NCBI GenBank assembly: GCA_945897795.1
Contig: CAMDFT010000006.1
Location: 1 to 64,000, forward strand
From: Limnohabitans sp. Rim8
GTDB lineage: Bacteria > Pseudomonadota > Gammaproteobacteria > Burkholderiales > Burkholderiaceae_C
Direction: 5' to 3'
Length of the DNA stretch: 64,000 nucleotides
The position numbers and the translations under genes are program-made. Each line of letters begins with the position of its first letter. The stretch's first letter is position 1. The notes beneath the pieces were generated by a model. That model saw only the letters and a program-made list of their open reading frames with translations. It was not told where the DNA came from and ran no database searches. This document shows, piece after piece, positions 24,884-33,003 of this stretch.

Positions 24884-25276
24884 TTATTTTGCGGCAGGCA
24901 GGTTGGGGCGGTTTTTACGGAAAGCGCTCTTGGAGAGGATCTTGCCGTCCTTGAAGGCAAAGATGTCCACACCGTCGGTTTCCACGCGCGTGCCGTCGGT
25001 GGCGGTGCCGACATAGGTCCATTCGGAAACCCCAAAGTCGCCCTGTACAAAATGCTTGCCCTTGGTCCACTGCGCATCGGGCACGGTGGCCCAAGCGCCT
25101 GGAAAGGCTTTGCGCAAGGCCTCGTGGCCCTGGTGGCGTGAGCCGCAGGCGTCCGGGCCACCCGCGGTCATGAACACGCCATCGGGGTGCATGAAACTCA
25201 ACAGGGCTTCCACGTCATGGCGGTTCCAAGCGTCGGAAAAGGCTTCGAGGGTGGCGATGGTGACAGGGGTTGACAA
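24884..25276 (-). CDS. tauX: SnoaL/NTF2-like protein, probable taurine dehydrogenase small subunit
   Basis: 130 residues from a TTG at 25276, chosen because GGAGA sits six bases upstream and the first structured segment begins just after (TIATLEAFSDAWNRHDVEALLSFMHPDGVFM). The track ORF, starting at 25666, runs back through tauR. The cone-fold pattern continues with GHEALRKAFPGAWATVPDAQW and VETDGVDIFAFKDGKI. TauX of taurine dehydrogenase belongs to this small family (from memory) and pairs with the FAD subunit. tauY follows 69 bp downstream. The shared 23-bp-period box lies ~60 bp upstream. Confidence 0.78.
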   Translation of the reverse strand: MSTPVTIATLEAFSDAWNRHDVEALLSFMHPDGVFMTAGGPDACGSRHQGHEALRKAFPGAWATVPDAQWTKGKHFVQGDFGVSEWTYVGTATDGTRVETDGVDIFAFKDGKILSKSAFRKNRPNLPAAK

Positions 25277-25335
25277 GGTGGCTCTCCAGACGGTGATCAA
25301 TGGGCTTTGAGAATAGCCCATCGCGGCGTGCTGCA

Positions 25336-25367
25336 TAGAGCCAGATCGGATAAATCCGGTGTGCCAG
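25336..25367 (-). promoter_or_regulatory. Direct-repeat box upstream of tauX, candidate TauR site
   Basis: On the minus strand CTGGC-N18-CTGGCTCTA, two CTGGC units exactly 23 bp apart. The plus-strand 9-mer TAGAGCCAG with the same 23-bp repeat recurs upstream of tauA (29821-29852). The spacer here holds a 5-2-5 palindrome CGGATAAATCCG (25347-25358). The box overlaps the likely -35 of tauX and the tauR promoter region. MocR regulators commonly use spaced direct repeats. Confidence 0.6.
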
Positions 25368-25390
25368 CAGGCTTGCTTATACTGAGTTAC

Positions 25391-26989
25391 ATGACCAGTC
25401 GTCACCGCACCAAAGATGTCCAGTGGGAGAGTTTGTTTGCCTTGCAGGACAAGCCCGCCATGCCCTTGCAGCAGCGCCTGCGACTGGCCGCTGTCGAGGC
25501 CATTTTGGAAGGTCGTTTGCCTCCCGGCGCCACTTTGCCCTCCTCGCGTGAATTGGCCAAAGCCCTGGGCCTGAGCCGCAACACCGTCACCTCGGCCTAT
25601 ATGCGCTTGATTGACGACGGCTTTTTGGAAGCGCATCCGCGCAGCGGTGTGTTTGTCAAAGTGCATGGTAATCCGCGTTCATCGGGTATGGCCAAGACCG
25701 ATTGGCGCGCCAAGCCCTTGCCCGAACCTGTGCGTCTGCCACAAAGCCCGCCCGAGCCTGAGACGCCCGCGATGGCCCCACTGACCTCACCAGACTGGTC
25801 TGCGCGCCTGATCCGCTCATTGAGCGACCGCCGTACCCTGGCCAAGCCCGACCAATGGCGGCAATACCCTTACCCCTTTGTTTACGGCACCTTTGATCCG
25901 CAGCTGTTTCCGACCGAAGCGTTTCGCGAGTGTTGCGTGCACAGCCTGGCACGCGTTCATTTGCCTCAGTGGACGCCTGACTTTGAGTTGGGCGATGTGC
26001 CCGAGTTGATTGAGCAGATTCGTCTGCGCCTTTTGCCCAAGCGTGGGGTGTTTGCACTGCCCGAAGAAATCCTGATCACCGTGGGGGCCCAGCACGCCTA
26101 TTACATGCTGGGCGAGGCCCTGTTCGATGCGCAATCCCGTGTGGGCCTCGAAGAGCCGGGGCACCCGCATGCGCGCAACAGCTTTGCCGCGCGCGAGCCT
26201 CAGTGGCAGCCGTTGGCGGTGGACGATCAGGGGCTGGTGGTCGACCACTTGCCGCCGCTGGACTATGTGTATGTGACGCCCTCGCACCAGAGCCCGACGA
26301 CGCGCACCTTGTCTCTGGGGCGGCGCAAGCGTTTGCTGGCCCTGGCCGAGCAGCGCGACTTTGTGGTGATCGAAGACGACTACGAGGCCGAAAATCTGTA
26401 TGTGGGCGAACCCGTGCCTGCGCTCAAAAGCCTGGACAAGGTCGGGCGTGTGATTTATGTGGGCTCAATTTCCAAGAGCCTGTCACCGTCTTTGCGCCTG
26501 GGTTACATCGTGGCGCCGCGTGCCCTGATTGCCGAGTTGCGGGTTTTGCGCCACGCCATGGTGCGTCACCCCAGTGCATTTTTGCAGCACGCCTTTGCCC
26601 ACTTTTTGTCGCTGGGACACCACGAGACGCATGCCCGGCGCGTGAACCAGGCCTTGCAGGCACGCATGCAGGCCTTGGGTGAAGCGCTGCGCCGCGAGCT
26701 GCCAGATTTCCAGTTCGAGTTTCCTACCGGCGGCGCCTCCGTGTGGGTGCGGGCCCCCGATTGGGTGGACACGGCCGAGCTGGCGCTCATGGCGCGTGAA
26801 CAAGGGGTGCTGATCGAAGCAGGTGAGGTGTTTTTCATGCAACCGCCCTATCCCTGTCCGTTTTTCCGTTTGCGCTTGTCTTCCATTGGTGTGGACCAAA
26901 TTGGCCCGGGCATCCGGGCCCTGGCCGTGGCGGTTCTAGCGCTGGCGCAGGCGCGAGGCGTACCCAGAGTCCTGGTCCATCTGCACTGA
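25391..26989 (+). CDS. tauR: MocR-type (GntR + aminotransferase-fold) regulator, probable TauR
   Basis: 532 residues. GntR winged helix at the N-terminus (PLQQRLRLAAVEAILEGRLPPGATLPSSRELAKALGLSRNTVTSAYMRL, about 25-75), a linker, then a class I aminotransferase-like domain. That domain keeps the PLP-binding segment SISKSLSPSLRLGYIVAP and IEDDYEAENLY. TauR of Rhodobacter is a MocR protein activating taurine genes. Divergent from tauXY and next to tauABC, so this assignment is strong by context. The ATG at 25391 follows a TATACT (25378-25383) by only seven bases, so the mRNA may be leaderless. The track start at 25307 is unlikely. Confidence 0.87.
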   Translation: MTSRHRTKDVQWESLFALQDKPAMPLQQRLRLAAVEAILEGRLPPGATLPSSRELAKALGLSRNTVTSAYMRLIDDGFLEAHPRSGVFVKVHGNPRSSGMAKTDWRAKPLPEPVRLPQSPPEPETPAMAPLTSPDWSARLIRSLSDRRTLAKPDQWRQYPYPFVYGTFDPQLFPTEAFRECCVHSLARVHLPQWTPDFELGDVPELIEQIRLRLLPKRGVFALPEEILITVGAQHAYYMLGEALFDAQSRVGLEEPGHPHARNSFAAREPQWQPLAVDDQGLVVDHLPPLDYVYVTPSHQSPTTRTLSLGRRKRLLALAEQRDFVVIEDDYEAENLYVGEPVPALKSLDKVGRVIYVGSISKSLSPSLRLGYIVAPRALIAELRVLRHAMVRHPSAFLQHAFAHFLSLGHHETHARRVNQALQARMQALGEALRRELPDFQFEFPTGGASVWVRAPDWVDTAELALMAREQGVLIEAGEVFFMQPPYPCPFFRLRLSSIGVDQIGPGIRALAVAVLALAQARGVPRVLVHLH

Positions 26990-27029
26990 TCTATCGCAAC
27001 TTCGCTCTTGTACAGACCTAAGGCAAGGC

Positions 27030-27854
27030 TTACATCTTGCCTTTCCAGGGCACCAGGCGGCGTTCGACGGCGCGCATGAGCAGGTCAAAGCTGTAGGCCA
27101 CGACGCCAATCACGATGATGCCCATGACCACGATGTCGGTGCGCAGAAAGTTCGAAGCGTTGAGCACCATCTGGCCCAGACCCACGTTGGCGGCCACCAT
27201 TTCTGCGGCCACCAGGGTGCTCCATCCAAAGCCGATCGCCACACGCATGCCGACCAAAATTTCAGGCAGTGCGGCAGGCAGAACAACGTGCCGAATCAAT
27301 TGTGTATAGCTTGCACCCATGGAGTAAGCGGCGTTCATTTGTTCTTGAGAGGCGCTGCGCATACCCGAGCGCGCGGCCATGGCCAGTGGGGCAAAACAGC
27401 TCAAAAAAATCAACAAGACCTTGGGCAACTCGTCAATGCCGAACCAAATGATGATCAGCGGCAAATAGGCCAGGGGCGGCAGGGGTCGATACAGTTCGAT
27501 AGGTGGGTCAAAAATGCCGCGCCAGAACCGCGACATGCCCATGGCAATGCCCACCGGAATGGCCACCAAGCTGGCCAGCAAAAAGGCACCAAACACGCGC
27601 AGCACGCTGGCCACAAGGTGCTCCCACAAGGGCTTGTCGTTGGCCGTGCCGGTGATGTATTCATAAAACTGTGTGAACACCGCCTGCGGTGAAGGCAGAA
27701 ACAGGGGTTTGATCCAGCCCATGGCCGTGGTCAGCGTCCACAAGCCCAGCAGCACCAGCATGGTGACCACGCTGATGACGAGGCTCGAGCCCTCGCCGGG
27801 GATTTTGAAGGCGCTGGTTTTCAAAGGCGCGGATGACTTGTTGGCCTCAGTCAT
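27030..27854 (-). CDS. tauC: Taurine-type ABC transporter permease
   Basis: 274 residues with about six helices and the BPD_transp_1 coupling motif ([39 protein letters not shown]). TauC/SsuC family, moving taurine across the inner membrane with TauB. The ATG at 27854 has GGAG six bases before it and overlaps the tauB stop by 8 bp. The longer track start at 27980 lies inside tauB. Convergent with tauR. Confidence 0.9.
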   Translation of the reverse strand: MTEANKSSAPLKTSAFKIPGEGSSLVISVVTMLVLLGLWTLTTAMGWIKPLFLPSPQAVFTQFYEYITGTANDKPLWEHLVASVLRVFGAFLLASLVAIPVGIAMGMSRFWRGIFDPPIELYRPLPPLAYLPLIIIWFGIDELPKVLLIFLSCFAPLAMAARSGMRSASQEQMNAAYSMGASYTQLIRHVVLPAALPEILVGMRVAIGFGWSTLVAAEMVAANVGLGQMVLNASNFLRTDIVVMGIIVIGVVAYSFDLLMRAVERRLVPWKGKM

Positions 27855-28635
27855 GGGCGGTCTCCCGACGGTGAATGATGGACAAAACTTCTTCCCGCAT
27901 GCGGATGAATTCGGGCTCGGACTTGACCCGACGGGCATCGCCGTGGCTGAGAAACGCTCGCGAAAAAGGCAGGTCTTCAAAGGTGTGGGTGATGCGTCCG
28001 GGTCTGGGGCTCATGACGATCAATCGGGTGGCCAGAAACAGCGCTTCTTCGACCGAGTGGGTGATGAAGAAGACCATCTTGTGGGTTTGTGCCCAGGCCT
28101 TGAGCAAGATCTCTTGAACGGTCTCTCGGGTGAAGGCGTCCAGTGCACCCATGGGTTCGTCCATCAGCAGCACAGCCGGGTCGTTGGCCAAGGCGCGGGC
28201 AATGCCCACGCGTTGCTGCATGCCGCCCGACAATTCGTAGACGTCACGTTCGGCGTAATCTTCAAGGCCGACCAAGGCCAGTTTTTCCAAGGCAATGCGT
28301 ATGCGTTCGTCAAAGGGTACGCCACGAAGACGCAGACCCAAGGCCACGTTGTCTTGCACGTTGAGCCAGGGCATCAAAGCGTGTTTTTGAAAGACGACAC
28401 CCCGATCTGCTCCGGGCCCGACAACAGGGCGACCATCCAGGAGAATTTCGCCACTCGATGGGGGTAAAAATCCAGCCAAACAATTGAGCAAGGTGGTTTT
28501 GCCGCAGCCCGATGCACCCAGGGCCACCACAAATTCACCATCTCGCATTTGCAATTGCACGGGTGCCAGAGCCTGTAAGGTACCGCCCTGGATGGCGTAG
28601 TTGACGGTCAGGTCTTTGACTTCAAGTAATGGCAT
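27847..28635 (-). CDS. tauB: Taurine-type ABC transporter ATP-binding protein
   Basis: 262 residues: Walker [19 protein letters not shown]-loop [10 protein letters not shown], signature [15 protein letters not shown], Walker [13 protein letters not shown], and the switch His in [12 protein letters not shown]. TauB/SsuB subfamily. Lies between tauA and tauC; a hairpin with a T-run separates it from tauA. Confidence 0.92.
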   Translation of the reverse strand: MPLLEVKDLTVNYAIQGGTLQALAPVQLQMRDGEFVVALGASGCGKTTLLNCLAGFLPPSSGEILLDGRPVVGPGADRGVVFQKHALMPWLNVQDNVALGLRLRGVPFDERIRIALEKLALVGLEDYAERDVYELSGGMQQRVGIARALANDPAVLLMDEPMGALDAFTRETVQEILLKAWAQTHKMVFFITHSVEEALFLATRLIVMSPRPGRITHTFEDLPFSRAFLSHGDARRVKSEPEFIRMREEVLSIIHRRETAHD

Positions 28636-28653
28636 TTAAGGCGCAGTCACAGT

Positions 28654-28690
28654 AAAAAAACAATCCCCCTGCAGCCTGAGCCGCAGGGGG
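28654..28690 (-). terminator. Terminator-like hairpin between tauA and tauB
   Basis: Minus-strand stem CCCCCTGC / GCAGGGGG (8 bp, 10-nt loop), then ATTG and a run of seven T (the A-run at 28654-28660). It sits 22 bp after the tauA stop and 19 bp before tauB, so it probably acts as a partial terminator or mRNA 3'-end stabiliser that raises receptor over permease levels. Confidence 0.65.
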
Positions 28691-28711
28691 CTAACGCAGG
28701 CGCTAGCAGCC

Positions 28712-29719
28712 TTACTGCATGGCTTTCTTGACGTAGGCGTCGGTCACAAAGACCGAGTAGTTCGGCTTGAGTTCCTGAATGCGCCCTTGCTCCTTGAGGA
28801 AGACGGCCGTGTTGGTCATGGCCTTGGCGGCACCACCACCGAGCCAGGTGGCCGAAATTTGCTCTTGAGCCGTGGGGAATTTGTACAGCGCCATGGCCGC
28901 TGGCACGTCGGCGGGATTGGCCTTGGTCCACTTGGCCACAGCTTTGACTTGTGGTGAGTCAACTGTCCATTGCGCCTTTTTGGAGCGATAAGCCTCATCA
29001 GCCTTGATCAGGGCCTTGACCAGCGCGACCATGAAGCCTTCGTTTTGCGCTGCCCATTTGGCATCGACCACCAGGCCATCAAAGGTGGGGTAGCCTTTTT
29101 GACCGATGCTGGCCGAAGAGGCAATCGATTTGCCGTTGCCCTTGATCTTGCTCAGGATGGGGTCCCAGATGAAGGCTGCATCGATGTCGCCACGCTCCCA
29201 GGCCGCTGCGATTTCTGGCGGCCGCAGGTTCATCACGTTGACTTTTTTGCTGTCCACGCCTTCGAGCTTCATGCCCACCATCAACTGATAGTGCGCCGTG
29301 GAGACAAAAGGCGTTGCCACTTTTTTACCGACCAAGTCCTTGATGCTGTTGATGCCCGAGCCATTGCGGGCGATCAGGGCCTCGGCATCGCCGATGTCGT
29401 CCAAAATCCAGAACAGCTTGAGGTCCTGGCCTTGGCTGGCCGCTGCAGTGAAGGGGCTGGAGCCCGCTTCACCAATTTGAACGCCGCCCGAAGCCATGGC
29501 CTTGATCACGTCACCACCACCGCCAAACATGCGCCAGTTGATTTTGTAGCCGGTGGCCTTTTCCAGCTCGCCCGACTCCATCACGGTGCGCAAGGGCACC
29601 AACATGTCTTGGTGGGCGAAGGTGACTTCCTTGGCCGCCTGCGCATGGGCCAGGCCGCAAAGCATCAGCGACAAGCCTAGGACGGGCGTGGCTGAAAGAA
29701 GGGATCTACGTGTTGTCAT
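28712..29719 (-). CDS. tauA: Taurine ABC transporter periplasmic binding protein
   Basis: 335 residues. Signal peptide with a twin-arginine-like start (MTTRRSLLSATPVLGLSLMLCGLAHAQA), then EVTFAHQDMLVPLRTVMESGELEKATGYKINWRMFGGGGDVIKAMASGGVQIGEAGSSPF, the TauA/SsuA pattern. IWDPILSKIKGNGK is also typical of TauA. It binds taurine in the periplasm and delivers it to TauBC. AAGGAGA precedes the ATG. The shared direct-repeat box lies ~100 bp upstream. Confidence 0.93.
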   Translation of the reverse strand: MTTRRSLLSATPVLGLSLMLCGLAHAQAAKEVTFAHQDMLVPLRTVMESGELEKATGYKINWRMFGGGGDVIKAMASGGVQIGEAGSSPFTAAASQGQDLKLFWILDDIGDAEALIARNGSGINSIKDLVGKKVATPFVSTAHYQLMVGMKLEGVDSKKVNVMNLRPPEIAAAWERGDIDAAFIWDPILSKIKGNGKSIASSASIGQKGYPTFDGLVVDAKWAAQNEGFMVALVKALIKADEAYRSKKAQWTVDSPQVKAVAKWTKANPADVPAAMALYKFPTAQEQISATWLGGGAAKAMTNTAVFLKEQGRIQELKPNYSVFVTDAYVKKAMQ

Positions 29720-29820
29720 GCTTTGTCTCCTTGTGGGTTTTTCAAACGTTGTTTCGTCTGTGCAGACACCTTGGATGGTGTTTGCTGCGGTGAAGTTTGG
29801 GGCCGCTAACGGGCAGACAC

Positions 29821-29852
29821 TAGAGCCAGTTGATGGCCATGATCAGGGCCAG
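29821..29852 (-). promoter_or_regulatory. Direct-repeat box upstream of tauA, candidate TauR site
   Basis: Minus strand reads CTGGC-N18-CTGGCTCTA with a 23-bp repeat distance, matching the tauX box in spacing and in the 9-mer TAGAGCCAG. The N18 spacer differs, so what is conserved is the repeat geometry. A 5-2-5 inverted repeat GTCTG-TG-CAGAC also lies nearer the gene at 29756-29767. Confidence 0.6.
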
Positions 29853-30064
29853 TTTGAGCGCGCGTGGCCTGAGCATCGGGGATTTTTTGCGTCACAGTGT
29901 GTGCCATTTCACTCTAGAACATCAAGTTATAGGGGGGATTTACGCCTTGTGAGCCTGTCCATGTTCATCACCCGTGTCAGGGTTTTTCCGGGTTCGTCGA
30001 GCACCGCCTTCGTTGACGTTTTCTGCCGCCGCGTCTGCACCGTGTGCGCTGAGGCCCCCACAGA

Positions 30065-30178
30065 CTGGATCGCCACGTCGCAAGCTCCTCGCGATGACGC
30101 ACTGCTTGTCATTGCGAGCGAAGCGCGGTAATCCAGATGACGCACTGCTTGTCATTGCGAGCGAAGCGCGGCAATCCT
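30065..30178. repeat. Dispersed repeat patch with a 43-bp tandem duplication
   Basis: GATGACGCACTGCTTGTCATTGCGAGCGAAGCGCGG occurs twice in tandem (from 30093 and 30136, period 43 bp), each followed by a version of TAATCCA/CAATCC. Immediately before, 30065-30097 (TGGATCGCCACGTCGCAAGCTCCTCGCGATGAC) is the diverged reverse complement of the repeats at 51558-51602 and 51755-51799. GTCATTGCGAGCGAAGC...GCAATCC is a widely scattered intergenic repeat type. The rest of the 29720-30237 gap holds only the tauA upstream sites. Confidence 0.85.
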
Positions 30179-30237
30179 TGACCGCATAACACGGGGGTGC
30201 TATTGCATCTGCGTCGGCTTGCAGGTGGGCTTGGAGT

Positions 30238-31272
30238 CTATGCGGGGCCCCACACCGCATCCATCCAGGAGGGCATGGCGTGTGCCCGCTGGGGCGAGCG
30301 CAGCGCAATCGTCAGCACGCGGGCTTGCGCGGGGGTGTGGCGGGCGCGTTGTACGCTGGCATGGCGGCCTGCGAACTGGATTTCAGACCAGCCGTGTTCG
30401 TGGGTGCGCACCCAGCCTTTGAGGCGCATGACCCAGGCTGGCGTTTGCTGCAGCTGTTCGCGCAGCCAGGCAGTGTGAAACACCTGCGCGGGGCTGCGGC
30501 TGTCGCTGGTGAACAGGCTGGCATGGTCTGCACTGTGGTTGTGGCCATGTCCATGATCGTGGTCGTGGTCGTGGTAGTGATCGTGATCGTGATCGTGGTC
30601 GTTCGCGCAGGGGTCGGTGCAAACGTGAGCAGGCGCGATGTGAGTGGCCGCTGCCGATGCAGGTTCCCAATCGGTTTGCAGCAGGGCCCATGGCAGTTGC
30701 CCATATTGGCTGTGCAGGCAGGGCACAGGTCCGACGGTGTCGTGCAGCCAGGTGGTGCACGCTTGAATCTCGTCAACGCTGCACAGATCGGTTTTGTTGA
30801 GCACCAGAAGATCAGCGGCGCGCAGTTGGCGCAGCAGGCTGTCGTGCAGCAAGGGGTCAGTGGCGTGCGCGCGCACAGCGGCGGCGTCCACCACCACCAG
30901 CACGCCATGCAGGCTAAGGCGTTTGTCGGCCAGCGCGATCTGGGCGATGGGCCAGGGGTCTGATACCCCGCTGGCCTCGATGACGATGGCGTCAAAGGGC
31001 TGAGGCGTGTCCAGCACCTGCAGCAAGGCTTGGCTCAGGTCGCCACCAATCTGGCAGCACACGCAGCCGTTGCTCAGGGCGATGGTGTCGCTGTTGCTTT
31101 CACTCAGCAGTTCGGCATCGATGTTGATGGCACCAAAATCATTGACCAGCACGGCGATGCGCTGGCTTTGTGCTTGTTGCAGCCAGTGCACCAGCAAACT
31201 GGTTTTGCCTGCGCCCAGAAAACCGCCGATCACTGTGAGGGGAATGGGGGGGGGTGTCGGGGTCTTGTGCAT
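30238..31272 (-). CDS. COG0523/CobW-family GTPase with His-rich loop (metal chaperone-like)
   Basis: 344 residues from the ATG at 31272. G1 loop GGFLGAGKTSLL, metal-binding CxCC motif SNGCVCCQIGGD, G3-like EASGVSDP and NKTD give a complete G3E GTPase. A His/Asp-rich stretch (DHDHDHDHYHDHDHDHGHGH) lies before the CobW C-terminal domain (WVRTHEHGWSEIQFAGRH). Family members deliver Zn or other metals to client enzymes. The amidohydrolase 29 bp upstream on the same strand is a plausible client. The longer track ORF starting at 31749 is not the real start. Confidence 0.88.
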   Translation of the reverse strand: MHKTPTPPPIPLTVIGGFLGAGKTSLLVHWLQQAQSQRIAVLVNDFGAINIDAELLSESNSDTIALSNGCVCCQIGGDLSQALLQVLDTPQPFDAIVIEASGVSDPWPIAQIALADKRLSLHGVLVVVDAAAVRAHATDPLLHDSLLRQLRAADLLVLNKTDLCSVDEIQACTTWLHDTVGPVPCLHSQYGQLPWALLQTDWEPASAAATHIAPAHVCTDPCANDHDHDHDHYHDHDHDHGHGHNHSADHASLFTSDSRSPAQVFHTAWLREQLQQTPAWVMRLKGWVRTHEHGWSEIQFAGRHASVQRARHTPAQARVLTIALRSPQRAHAMPSWMDAVWGPA

Positions 31273-31301
31273 GTTGGACGCAGCAGGGAGCAGGGCTTTG
31301 A

Positions 31302-32972
31302 TCAGGCCACTTGCGAAGGGAAAATTTGGCCTCCCAGTACGGTGCCCCAGACCCGGGCGTCTTTGAGCTTTTCGGCGCCCAGGGTCAGCGGGTTGTCCAG
31401 CAGCACGCAAAAGTCGGCGCGTTTGCCCACTTCGATGCTGCCGATTTCGTGGTCCATCTTCAGGGTCCAGGCTGCGCCCAGAGTGATGGCGTGCAGCGCT
31501 TGCGGCACCGTGAGGCGTTCTTTTTCCCCCAGCAGGCGGCCTTTGGGCGTGATGCGGTTGACGGCGCACCAGGCGGTGAACAGCGGGCCCAGCGGCGTGA
31601 CCGGGGCGTCCGAGTGGATGGCCAAGGGTACCCCGGCGGCCAGGGCGCTGGCGCAGGCATCGAGCCGGTGGGCGCGGTCGGGACCCATGGTCATTTCGTA
31701 ATGCTGGTCGCCCCAGTACCACAGGTGGTTGGCAAACAGGTTGACGCACAGGCCCAGGCTGGCCATGCGGCGGAACATCGGGGCATCGACCATTTGCGCG
31801 TGTTGCAGGGTGTGGCGGTGGTCGGTGCGCGGGGCACGGGCCAGCACGCGCTCCAACGCGTCAATCGCCGCCAGGCTGGCTTCATCGCCGTTGGTGTGGG
31901 TGTGGATGTGCAGGCCTGCGCGGTGGTAGATCTCGAAGTCAGCCTCGTACTGGCTGGGGGCGGTGACCCAGATGCCGTTGGGTTCACCGTTGAAGTGGCC
32001 GGGCCAGCGCATGCGCGCCGAAAAGCCCTGGATGGAGCCGTCCAGCATCATCTTGACCAAGCCATAATGCAGCTTGTCGGTGTTGCGCTTTTTCATGGCG
32101 TTGACGTGCTCGGCGCCTTGCGTGGCGCCGTGTGTGCCGTGAAATGCCTTGAAGGCGGGCAGGATGCGCACGCAGCATTCGTCTTGGGCCAGGGCCGATT
32201 CCAGCACCGCGCAATCGGCTTCGCTCAGGGTGTTGACCAGGTCGGTGGCGGTGGTCACGCCCTGCATCTTGGCCAGGCGCGCAAAGTTCATCATGCCGGT
32301 CTCGTTCATGGGCGACATGAGCCCGGCAGTGCCCACATGGCGCATGACCAGGTGCATGGCTGCTGGTTCCTGCAATTCGCCGTTGGGGTGGCCCTTGCGG
32401 GGGCCGTCCTTGAATTTGACGACGCCTTCGACTTCGATGTCTTCGTCGACTTCGGCGATGCGCAGCATGGTGCTGTTGACGTTCATCAGGTGGCCGTTGG
32501 CGTGCGCAATCACGATGGGGCGAGTGCTGCTGGCCCGGTCCAGGTGGTCCACCGTCATGCGTTCGCCACCAAAATAAATCGGATCGAAGCCCCAGGCCAA
32601 CAAGGGTTTGTCGGCAGATTCGCCGCCCTGCTGCATCTTGCGGTCAATCTCGATCAGGCGTTGCACCACAGCCTCCATGGAGCGCAGGCCTTTGACGGTC
32701 TGGCCCCAGGGATTCAGGCGGTCAAACCAGCCCAAGTACTCCAAGTCCCACATGCCGCCTTCTTTGAGGTGGCAGTGGCCTTCGATCAGACCCGGCATCA
32801 GCGTGCATTCGGCAAAGCGGGTGTCCAGCGTGTACGCGCCCCATTGGGCGAGTTCGTCCAAATGGCCTACGCCCAGAATGCGGCCATCGCGCACTGCCAC
32901 ATGCGTGGCTGTGGCCTGCATGGGGTTCATGGTGATGATCTCGCGGGCCACGTAAATGGTGGTGGTGCTCAT
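31302..32972 (-). CDS. Amidohydrolase family protein (YtcJ-like)
   Basis: 556 residues from the ATG at 32972, with AGGAG six bases upstream. N-terminal composite-sheet segment IITMNPMQATATHVAVRDGRILGVG, then metal-site segments TLMPGLIEGHCHLKEGG, HIHTHTNGDEAS and AIHSDAPVTPLGP, and the closing IGSIEVGKRADFCVLLDNPL. This is the YtcJ/amidohydrolase_3 group, metal-dependent hydrolases of unknown physiological substrate. It lies 31 bp downstream of a peptide-type ABC operon and upstream of a metal-chaperone GTPase, suggesting hydrolysis of an imported amide. Confidence 0.88.
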   Translation of the reverse strand: MSTTTIYVAREIITMNPMQATATHVAVRDGRILGVGHLDELAQWGAYTLDTRFAECTLMPGLIEGHCHLKEGGMWDLEYLGWFDRLNPWGQTVKGLRSMEAVVQRLIEIDRKMQQGGESADKPLLAWGFDPIYFGGERMTVDHLDRASSTRPIVIAHANGHLMNVNSTMLRIAEVDEDIEVEGVVKFKDGPRKGHPNGELQEPAAMHLVMRHVGTAGLMSPMNETGMMNFARLAKMQGVTTATDLVNTLSEADCAVLESALAQDECCVRILPAFKAFHGTHGATQGAEHVNAMKKRNTDKLHYGLVKMMLDGSIQGFSARMRWPGHFNGEPNGIWVTAPSQYEADFEIYHRAGLHIHTHTNGDEASLAAIDALERVLARAPRTDHRHTLQHAQMVDAPMFRRMASLGLCVNLFANHLWYWGDQHYEMTMGPDRAHRLDACASALAAGVPLAIHSDAPVTPLGPLFTAWCAVNRITPKGRLLGEKERLTVPQALHAITLGAAWTLKMDHEIGSIEVGKRADFCVLLDNPLTLGAEKLKDARVWGTVLGGQIFPSQVA

Positions 32973-33003
32973 GGCAGTTCTCCTGAAAAGTGGGGCCAGC
33001 GCT

